Positions 55,991-64,000 of a stretch of DNA of 64,000 bases are shown one piece after another (position 1 is the first letter of the stretch; every line of letters starts with the position of its first letter). Below the pieces are notes generated by a model, which did not search any database, was not told the origin of the DNA, and saw nothing but the letters and a program-made list of their open reading frames with translations. Origin of the DNA: Saccharina japonica (taxonomy: Eukaryota; Sar; Phaeophyceae; Laminariales; Laminariaceae). The DNA lies in contig MEHQ01001453.1 in assembly GCA_008828725.1 (NCBI GenBank), forward strand, positions 367,195-431,194, given 5' to 3'. A program made the position numbers and the translations under genes.

Positions 55991-57940
55991 GCTGTCTGCG
56001 CATGAGCATGAATGAACGCGTGAAACAGGCGTGTAGCAAAAAATTGCTGTGCAGTACTCGTCGTATGCATGGCTTCTGTAATCGTAGCGCAGCAGCTTAG
56101 AGCCGAGTGGCACACCTCTTTCCGATGTTTATACCGTTCGGGCTTGCAGCCCCTCTACTGCTGCTGCTGCTGCTACTGCTGGTGCTGCTGGTGCTGCGGG
56201 TGCTGCTACTCCTGATGTGTGGTGGTTGCCTGTACGTCTTATACCGTGCGGCAAGGCATCAGCATAAAGCAGCAGTTTTACGAACATCTCTCACACTCTG
56301 CGGGATTGGATTTCATAGGTCAAACACACGCCATCAGTACAAGTATATCACCACATGTAGCTCCAGGTTGTGGCACCTTATTATCCCTCACTGACCTGGT
56401 CCTACCCACAGACAGACCCGCGGAAACGGGCCCACCAACACGTCCCGAACCTACGCCTTTCGTATCCGAGGTGGTTTACCACTGTATACGGCAGTAAAAG
56501 TAGGTCGGCCACATCCAGCAAACAATTTTTCCTCGAACACAGCACTGTAAAAGGAAGTTGTACGTAATCTTCCCGCTTTTTGGTTTTCCCCCCTGGAACA
56601 TCGATTGTATTTGGTGCGTTAGGGGACAGCCGGGGGTGAGGGGACCGCGAGGGGTCGTGAGGGCGGCGGAGTCCCCGGGTAAAGGCACCGCCAAGGTTGT
56701 CTGAGTCCAGCGAGGCCGCCGGGAATTAAAAAGGGCTCGCTAACGAGATTTATGGGCGACGGGATTATTATTCACTTCTGTTTACAGTGTGCAGGGGGAC
56801 CTGGGGAGCCCTTGTGTATATGATACCGGTGCCTGGTACGCGTATGATATTGTACATCTTCCTTGAGGCATGACGAATCGACTGACATCCTGGACATCCA
56901 TACCTTCGCCTAATTCGCCAAGCATCAAGAGATATGGCGTGCGTAAGATTCCCGATACAAAGTCGAGATTAGAGGTTGGCCCCTCTTTCATCTATTACCC
57001 GGGTACCCGGCGGGTATACGACCCAGTCGGACCCTACCCGTTCAACGGGTAGGGTCCGACCTCAATACCTGCGGGTATTGAGGTCCCTGCGGGTAACGAC
57101 GCCACGGGTACCCGGGTACCCGCTCGTTTTGACGAACCCCCCGGTTCAGTATTTTTCCGCAGTATCTCTCAAAAACTGATTCAAATAAACATGCCACCAC
57201 ACACTCAACACTCGATTCTGACTGGGACCGACATATATTCGGTGGTGGCCCTTTCTTTTTTTGGCTGTATTTGTTTGTCCGCTACAAACCCAACGCCTCG
57301 AAGCCGGCATAGTGTGCCGATTCGTGTTGGTAGTAAATCCGTTAGACAAACATGAGCGGAGAATAGTGAGCAAAACAAAGCAGCGGGAGGGAACGAGACA
57401 AACAAGACCCAGCTAATCTGCGACTGCTAAAGGCAGCATCTTTATCCGTTAATACCGCTACGTAGTGTTCTCAAGGGGCCTTCACAGTTCATATTAGAAC
57501 AGGTTTCTGTCCCTGCTACTTAGTCGAGCCATGATAAACGATGTACATGTCCCCTTTTTCTCTTCTCGCCCGTTGTTAAGTGTCAGTATTGTGACTGCTC
57601 ACGCTCGCCCCCCAGGCAAATATTACGAAGCAATACGTACGTATAAAAAGTTACAATATGACCAGAATTATGGGCATCCAAAATACCACCGCTTCCACAA
57701 ACTACTGCAGATGAGCGCGTAACTTGTGCCACACGATGTTCGTTTTTGGTTTCGGCTTTCGTTGACGTTTTCGCGTCAGCATCACTGCCCTACCCCGGCT
57801 CTTCTCCTCTATTGCACTACTATTGGCGCTCTCTTCGGGATGCCGGCGCCGCCACCTCTCCACCTACCGTAGCGCCTCACATCTGTGCAATACCGTGAAA
57901 AGCACCGAGTTCACGCAGGGGCCGATCCTTTTTCAACGCC
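55991..57940. other. Intergenic, no gene supported
   Basis: CTG-rich tract at 56158-56215 gives poly-Leu ORFs of no value. The palindromes at 57026-57082 are listed separately. Confidence 0.5.
57026..57082. repeat. Adjacent perfect hairpins within a CGGGTA-rich palindromic block
   Basis: GTCGGACCCTACCCG-TTCAA-CGGGTAGGGTCCGAC (57026-57060) is a perfect 15 bp stem. CTCAATACC-TGCG-GGTATTGAG (57061-57082) follows directly. Outer ACCCGGGTACCC copies at 56998 and 57105-57122 frame the block. Confidence 0.85.
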
Positions 57941-57941
57941 C

Positions 57942-58205
57942 GACGCTTGCTACGAACGATAGAGGTAGCACGTTTTGGCTTGGAACGGTTTCTGAATGAT
58001 CGGGGCACCTTAACCCAAAATCGTCAGATTTTCATTCTGGTGTTGCAATTTCGCGCAATGTATACTTAGGTCTTGGTACTGTTCACCGGGTAGCACTTTT
58101 ATTTTCGTCCTAAAAAAGGTTTTGGTTGATGTATAAAGTTCCTCAAGTGGCCCCACCCTCAGAAAATGGCCTGTTTGCAGGTGCACATCTACCGTAGCAT
58201 TCGTC
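57942..58205. mobile_element. MITE, main family
   Basis: GACGCTTGCTACGAACGATAGAGG at the left (4 bp internal duplication) and CATCTACCGTAGCATTCGTC at the right, 264 bp. Confidence 0.85.
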
Positions 58206-58238
58206 GCCCGTCGCCTCGACAACGGTAAGGGTGCGAAA

Positions 58239-58488
58239 GATGCGTGCTACGGTAGAGGTAACACTTTTTGGCTGAATAATTTTCTCAACGATCGGGCTCC
58301 TCAACCCAAGTTCGTCGGACACTCATTTTTGCGACGAATAATGTTTCAAGTATACTTCGGTCAGGATACTTCTCATCCGGCAGCACTTTTATTTTCCTCC
58401 AAAATCATTTTTTTTCGGTGAGGTATGACGCTCCTTAAGTGAGGAGCTCAGAAAAAAACAGGGCGCACCTCTATCGTAGCATGCATCG
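58239..58488. mobile_element. MITE, main family
   Basis: GATGCGTGCTACGGTAGAGGT at the left and ACCTCTATCGTAGCATGCATC at the right, 250 bp, in the same orientation as the copy 34 bp upstream. Confidence 0.9.
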
Positions 58489-59742
58489 AAAGTCGAAAGT
58501 TTTACATTTTTCGGAAGGCCCTCGACTAGATCATCTTTTTGAAACCACCTTGTATTTGTTCGTTACTGAGAACCTTCCCGTTCATGACAAACTCGGCACT
58601 GACAAAACGATCTAACCCCTGTGCAAACTTGACGCCTTTTACGATACCTCAACACGAAAGAGTCTGTTGCTGGAGCGACCCCCCTCCCCCCCCCCCCCCC
58701 GGGGGTTTAGTAGCCAGCCTTACTATTGATAGCCACCACCGGCCCTAAAGCCGTATATGTCTGCATTGTATATGGGGCCTTTTGGCGGGTCCATGATGTG
58801 TCTCGGGACACTATATGCGAAAATCGTGCGTAAGTATACTCTAAACGTACGTATCTACAGGCTCATGTTTACCCTATCTTAGTAGGCAGGTCGCCTCAAG
58901 GTCTTTTTGGCGAAAAGAAAACACTACTAGAATATACTGGTACGAAGGCGGAAACCAAAAAAATGAAAGCTCGGAACAAAAACACGATCTACATTGTGGA
59001 ATGGTCGTGGACGGACACTTAGCCCAAAGCAAGCATCGCTCAAATACACACACGTGCGTCCTCTTCGCCTACTGCGAAACAGCCACAAAACAATTTTTCG
59101 TCTTCTGCGAAATGACCGAAAAGCAATTATCACCTCAGGCGAAAAATACACCCGAAAACAAAAACGTCTTCGGAGAAAAGGGGGGCGCCCAATAGTTTTC
59201 GCCTGCGGCTAAAATATGTTCCGCACCAAATAACGAAGGTGCGGCAAGCCGCACACTCGCTCGAGCATATCGTGCACTAAGCTGAATTACGTTTGGCTAA
59301 AGATGTGCCAGCACACCGCCGCACGACCTAAGAATAACCCTGGTCGGCTGGATCGCGAGGTCCGTAGCATCAACCAATGGGGACGTAGTCAGACGGAAGG
59401 GCAGAACAGAGAGCCCTTAGAAGAAGCAGAAATTACATTATACACACTGTACAGGTACACTCTGTTGTTGTTGTTGCTGCGAATCTAGGCGGGATCAACC
59501 CAGAACCATACATCACCGTAGCAGGCATGTTTCCACCGGACCGGAGTGACTGAACTCCTGACAGCGAACCACCTCAATATCTCCATCCAATAGAATGCTG
59601 CCGATCCCCAAGACCAACCTCTCTTGGAGTATTCCTACATGTGAATCATAACCTCCGTAGATTCGAGGATTATACTGTTTATCAGGCAGGCTGCAAGTGC
59701 TGGATATTTCAGATTGAACGACCGTCGTATATGACAAGCGCG
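58489..59742. other. Intergenic, no gene supported
   Basis: Poly-C run at 58680-58700. Repeated CTGCGAAA..GCCACAAAACAATTTTTCG-type fragments near 59070-59150. No convincing ORF. Confidence 0.5.
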
Positions 59743-60309
59743 AGACGCGTGCTACGACCGGACTCTTTAAAGTAACCTATTTGGAACACCCTTGGTGTTT
59801 TACGGCATTTCTTGTGATACGCCTAGGCTTTGAGATTTTGCATCCGGTTACTCTCGTGTAGCATTTCTCAAGACAGGGGTTTGGGTGATATGTAGAGCTC
59901 CTCGGAAACGTTAGGGGTTACCCCTGCAAGGCGAATTTCACGCGGTGCGAGTATTGTTTTTGTATGTTCTTCTCATTTGCTGAGACACCAGCGGCGTGCA
60001 CAGCGGTCAGTCATTGGTATGGCACCGCCTGGCGCATAGGTGAAAGGACAGGTGCTTACGGTAGGCGTAGACCCAATAATTGTATGAGACCCCTCACACT
60101 CGCGGAGCTCTATTCCTTACCCCAAAAACTGATTTTGAGCAAAGCTAACAGTTCAACCCGATGAACAACCTCAAAGCCTCGAGGCATATCACGAATCGTA
60201 TTGTAAACCATTGGTGGGGTTCCATGGAGATTGGATTTTAAGGAGCCCGGTCAAACCATAAATGATTTGATCAAAACGTGTCACTGGGACCCCTATCGTA
60301 GCACGCCTC
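59743..60309. mobile_element. MITE, main family, long or composite copy upstream of paralog C
   Basis: Left terminus GAGACGCGTGCTACGACCGG, right terminus CCCCTATCGTAGCACGCCTC, 567 bp, about twice the normal length. The right part (TCAAAACGTGTCACTGGGAC) is the reverse complement of the sequence upstream of paralogs A and B. It ends ~100 bp before the start codon. Confidence 0.75.
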
Positions 60310-60410
60310 AGCGACTAACAACTCCGTACGTTTATCAACCCTGCCCCCCGTTGTTCCTCGATTCCTTTTTTGAGAAATCGTCCGTGTGGTGACGTCGTCC
60401 TTGAGCAGAT

Positions 60411-62294
60411 ATGAGCGACCTGAGTGTGAGCGCCTTGGCCACCGCGCTCAACCATGGACACGGCGGAATGCAATGGTACGTCCCAACGTCAAGGCTGGAG
60501 ATGGCGTGTCTGAACCTGTGCGTGGCATCCCCGAACCTCGAGATGTCGCATCTCCTTGTCAGCGAGGACACACCGCGCCATCTATGGCTACGTCACGAGC
60601 AGGAAGCGTTCTGGGAGAAGCATCGTGACTCACGCGTTCCGGCATTGGATGCGTCTTCCATATCGTGGGAGTCGTTCCCCTCATGTATTCCAGAGAGAGG
60701 GACATCGATTCACCAAGTCCGCGAAGTATGCAACTTGGGGGCTTGGAGGGTACGGTGGCTATGTTGCTCGCAGGAGCCCAGAAAATATGAGAGTACGACC
60801 TGGAGGCCGGATACGACCTGGTGGCCGGATACGACCTGGTGGCCAGAGTCTCTGAGGAAGATGACGTTCGGGCCGAGGTTCAACCACCCAGTTGGCGACG
60901 CCATCCGGCCGGAATCTCTTGAACAATTGGTGTTCGGTCGTGCGTTTGACCAACCGGTGGAAAGTATTCGATGGCCTGCCTCGCTGAAGCATTTAACGTA
61001 CATGGATGGGTATAACCAACGAGTCCAAGACATCGTGTGGCCCACCTCGCTGACAAATCTGACTTTTGGGTACCTTTTCAATCGACCCATCGATGGGATG
61101 GCGTGGCCGGCCTCGCTGCAAAACCTTACGTTTGGCGCTTGCTTCAACCGACCTATCAAGTTCGTCGTGTGGCCGTCTTCTCTGTGGCGTTTGGAGTTTG
61201 GGTCTAGCTTCAACCAGACCATCAAAGAGGTGAGATGGCCGGGTTCTCTTCAGCGCTTGGTGTTCGGTGACCGTTTTAACTCGAGCGTCGAGGGAGTCGT
61301 CTGGCCGAGTTCGCTCAAGCGTTTATCGTTCGGGTCGAGGTTTAACCAGATAATCGAGAACGTTATTTGGCCTGCGTCGATTCAGCGCTTGTCCTTTGGG
61401 GATTCGTTCGACCAGTCATTGTTCGGAGTGATGTTGCCTGCATCGCTTCGCTGTTTGGACTTGGGAGCTGCCTCCAACCACTCTTTGGAAGAGGTGCATT
61501 GGCCTGGTTCGCTGATTGGTTTTGCGTGTGGATCAAGCTTCAACCAGGCTGTTGAAGGGATCGCGTGGCCAGGTTCACTCAAGTGTCTGTCATTCGGATT
61601 CTCCTTCAACCAGCCAATCAACCAAGTGATGTGGCCGGCGATGCTGGACACCATATACGTTGGTGTTTACTTCGATCAGCCTATCGATCAAGTCTTGTGG
61701 CCTGCCTACCTCAAGCATTTGGTGTTCGGCTTGTGCTTCGACCAGCCAATCCATAGAGCCGAGTGGCCTCCATCCCTGGAACGTTTGACGTTCGGGCAAG
61801 GCTTCAACAAGCCAATCGACACGGCCACTTGGCCGGAATCCCTGGTGGAAGTATCGCTTGGAGATTTCTTCGGTCATCCTTTCGATGATATCACATGGTC
61901 GGCTTCCCTGCAGCGGTTACATGTTGGGGATAGATGCCGAAGTTTCAGCCGGAGGGCGGCGCAGGTGCCTTCGCCTTCGCAACACCGTTTGGCGTCCTCA
62001 TCTTCCTTCGGACTGCCAATCCCACCTGTCGAGCGGCACCCGTGGCCTCACGCCGTGTCATATTTCCGACCCTTCAACCAGCGAGCCATAGAAGGTGCCC
62101 AGCCGCAAACGCTTCATATTGTGAGGTTTCCCTCATTCTTCGACGATCCCATGAATGGAGTCAGTTGGGCAGCAGGGGTCCAGCATATCATATTCGGGGA
62201 TGCGTTCAATCAAGGTGTCCACTTTGTGGCGTGGCCTCCGTCCCTAGAGCGTCTTGAGTTTGGGGCTTGCTTCAACCAACGCATCCACGGATAG
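60411..62294 (+). CDS. FNIP-like leucine-rich-repeat protein, paralog C (16 repeats)
   Basis: 627 codons from MSDLSVSALATALNHG. Same N-domain as A and B, then a small insertion where TTW(W/R)PD is tripled (near residues 129-146), then 16 units of the FNQPI..WPxSLxxLxFG type. It lacks one unit present in A and B (between units 8 and 9). After unit 16 the frame runs through ~80 non-repeat residues and two more units (AFNQGVHFVAWPPSLERLEF, CFNQRIHG) before a stop. In A and B the same region has earlier stops, so this tail may be fortuitous. Function unknown; presumed protein-binding solenoid. Confidence 0.78.
   Translation: MSDLSVSALATALNHGHGGMQWYVPTSRLEMACLNLCVASPNLEMSHLLVSEDTPRHLWLRHEQEAFWEKHRDSRVPALDASSISWESFPSCIPERGTSIHQVREVCNLGAWRVRWLCCSQEPRKYESTTWRPDTTWWPDTTWWPESLRKMTFGPRFNHPVGDAIRPESLEQLVFGRAFDQPVESIRWPASLKHLTYMDGYNQRVQDIVWPTSLTNLTFGYLFNRPIDGMAWPASLQNLTFGACFNRPIKFVVWPSSLWRLEFGSSFNQTIKEVRWPGSLQRLVFGDRFNSSVEGVVWPSSLKRLSFGSRFNQIIENVIWPASIQRLSFGDSFDQSLFGVMLPASLRCLDLGAASNHSLEEVHWPGSLIGFACGSSFNQAVEGIAWPGSLKCLSFGFSFNQPINQVMWPAMLDTIYVGVYFDQPIDQVLWPAYLKHLVFGLCFDQPIHRAEWPPSLERLTFGQGFNKPIDTATWPESLVEVSLGDFFGHPFDDITWSASLQRLHVGDRCRSFSRRAAQVPSPSQHRLASSSSFGLPIPPVERHPWPHAVSYFRPFNQRAIEGAQPQTLHIVRFPSFFDDPMNGVSWAAGVQHIIFGDAFNQGVHFVAWPPSLERLEFGACFNQRIHG
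61958..62032 (+). other. Conserved hydrophobic segment in a shifted frame, paralog C
   Basis: The frame starting 61934 reads GAGAFAFATPFGVLIFLRTA then NPTCRAAPVAS, matching the shifted-frame peptides of A and B. It overlaps the main ORF, whose own frame here reads a low-complexity Ser/Pro peptide. Confidence 0.5.
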
Positions 62295-62693
62295 CCCGAA
62301 CCGTTGGAGCGATTGACCCTCGGTACTTCCTTCAATCGACCGGTCAACGGGGTTGTTTGGCCGGCACGCCTACAGCATTTGACATTCGGCGCTTGCTTCA
62401 ACCGGCGTCTGGAAGGGGTTGCGTGGACACCTTCCCTGACGTGTTTGACGTTTGGGTATGACTTCGACAATCCTATCCGAGTAGTCAAGTAGCCTCCCTC
62501 GCTGAACAGTTTGACATTTGGCTATCGCTTTGACCAGCTCATCGACCAAGTCCCGTGGCCGGCTACGCTACGGGAGATGGCGTTCGGACACGAATTCAGT
62601 CGATCGATTGATCGAGTTGTGTGGCCGGCCCGCCTGGAGCGTCTACCGTTTCGTTCTGAAACCTATCGACCGTACAATGGAAGGAGTCAATGA
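62295..62693 (+). pseudogene. Decayed FNIP-like repeats downstream of paralog C
   Basis: 62304-62492 reads FNRPVNGVVWPARLQHLTFG and FNRRLEGVAWTPSLTCLTFG; 62511-62693 reads FDQLIDQVPWPATLREMAFG. Stops separate the pieces. It corresponds to the broken stretch after paralog A. Confidence 0.65.
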
Positions 62694-62935
62694 AGTGTTT
62701 GGGCATTGGCCGTTCACGCGGCGAGCTAAGCAGACCGGTCACGTTACCGACTTCGTTGGTTCAGCTGTCGATCGATGGATTCAAGTGCTTGTCACGTTTA
62801 GCCACGCAGCCGGCCTTCACACCACGGGAGGAAGCTGACGGCCAAAAAGGATATTCCGTTATCCACATTGCCAAACAACTTCAGTAGGCGGCTGCACCGT
62901 ACCAGCTGGCATTGAAACCGTTGTGTTCTTCGCTA

Positions 62936-63211
62936 ACACGCGTGCTACGATAGAGGTAGCGCTTTTTGCCCCGAAACGTTTTCTGAATGACCTAGTAAAA
63001 GCTCCTTAACCGAAAATCGTCGGAATTACATTTTTTGTGTCGACATTTTTTTTCCGTTGTCTCGGTAGGCCATGGGATTGTTCATCGGGTAGCGCTTTTG
63101 TTTCCCTCCAAAAGCAGTTTTTTGGTGAGGCGTAGAGCTCCTATACTATAATCAAGTGACCACCCTCAGAAAATGGCCTGTTTGCAGGTGCACTTCTATC
63201 GTAGCAGGCGA
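62936..63211. mobile_element. MITE, main family
   Basis: ACACGCGTGCTACGATAGAGG at the left and CACTTCTATCGTAGCAGGCG at the right, 276 bp, with CCATGGGATTGTTCATCGGG and GTGACCACCCTCAGAAAATG inside. Confidence 0.88.
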
Positions 63212-64000
63212 GCCAACCAAAGCCTAAGCGGGTCCGATTTCGCTGCGGTCGTTGAAGCATCGACGGAAACTCACCGCACAATATACCAACCATGTAGTCA
63301 CCGCACAATGTACCAACCATGTGAGCGTGTCTGTCGGTATTCAGGACGGGAGCCGCCGACTTGTTGGGAAATGGTTATACGTAGCCCGTAGGTTCTCTTC
63401 AACGATATTCGGTCGGTTCTAACCCTTTGAGCACTGAGGTTCGGTCATAAAAGTGGGCTTTCCGCTGCTTCTGCAATTCATGTGGTTTGGGAAGTGGTTC
63501 GGACCCGTTTCGCGGTAGGTGTCGAATTTTTCGTCTCGTTATATGATGGCCGGTTGGCCTTCTCAACGCAACACCCACCTGGTATCATACCACTTGAAAA
63601 ATAGTTCGGTGTGCTGGCATATTAGTTTTAAGGGGACTAGCCCTGGAAATGCTGGCCGAATTTCGAGAACCAACGTCTTCGAAGGCATGTTTCGGATGAT
63701 AATTTGAGCTCCGCACATGTGAGGAGTTCGGAAAACGAAGCTTCTCTGCAGCCCGACCGTTGGATGCGTCTTCGCGAATGCCTGAGCCTGGGCATGGCTC
63801 GTCCATCTGTATTGGTGAGAGACTTTGACGGACATTCACCGAATTTCGCGTACCAAGCAAGCGGGTGTTTTTTGTCGGTACTGTCGTGCGGGAGCAACAG
63901 ATTGTTGGGAAACGATTTCAACCCGTCCGTCTAGAACGACGTTTGGTCCGCCTTGCCCCCAAGCGTACTGTGACCGGAGTCGACCTTTCCTAGCCGCTAC
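63212..64000. other. Intergenic, no gene supported
   Basis: Short overlapping ORFs on both strands. A ~16 bp tandem (CCGCACAAT.TACCAACCATGT, about 63273-63321) is the only structure seen. Confidence 0.5.

Noticed and set aside
60710-62488. Minus-strand ORFs of 77-171 codons
   Set aside because: Antisense shadows of paralog C.
1-64000. Integrated virus or full-length retrotransposon
   Set aside because: No reverse transcriptase, integrase, capsid or LTR pair was recognised; the repeats are short non-autonomous elements.
1-64000. tRNA genes, CRISPR array, bacterial operons
   Set aside because: No cloverleaf with proper arms, no regularly spaced short repeats with unique spacers, and the genes have introns.

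Overview
The window looks like nuclear DNA of a stramenopile alga, most likely a brown alga related to Ectocarpus; the assignment is inferred from style, not proven. The reasons are GT-AG introns of 0.8-4.7 kb, very low gene density, abundant CAG/CTG tracts, a secreted EGF plus leishmanolysin-type protease, and FNIP-like 'FNQPI..VVWPxSL' leucine-rich-repeat proteins. No rRNA, tRNA, CRISPR array, prokaryotic operon or transposase gene was found.

Left third (about 1.9-20.6 kb): one large plus-strand gene can be assembled by hand from eight exons. Every intron keeps the reading frame and the sum is 1779 nt (592 codons plus stop). It encodes a signal peptide, a cysteine-rich module, an Asp/Ser-rich acidic tract, one EGF-like module on its own phase 1-1 exon, and a metzincin domain with HEMGHVIGVG and a third His 58 residues later. 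Its introns are filled with small non-autonomous transposons, tandem repeats and a 2 kb foldback element.

Three FNIP-like repeat genes form a dispersed paralogous family: minus strand at 31.6-33.1 kb (17 repeats), minus strand at 40.7-43.1 kb (30 repeats), and plus strand at 60.4-62.3 kb (16 repeats). Each is followed by a decayed stretch of the same repeats. A conserved hydrophobic segment lies in another reading frame just after each main ORF. The duplicated unit also includes flanking DNA and the end of a MITE.

The rest is repeat-rich non-coding DNA. It holds about 25 copies of one ~250-300 bp MITE family with termini like ACGCGTGCTACGATAGAGGT, and two sets of 77-95 bp palindromic elements flanked by TTAA (piggyBac-like). 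It also holds an 830 bp element with a TTA target duplication (Harbinger-like), three mariner/Stowaway-like elements, foldbacks, and a tandem segmental repeat at 43.9-46.6 kb. Several elements are nested, so insertion sites and order can be read directly. Two single-N positions (8781 and 44938) sit at repeat breakpoints and may be assembly joins.
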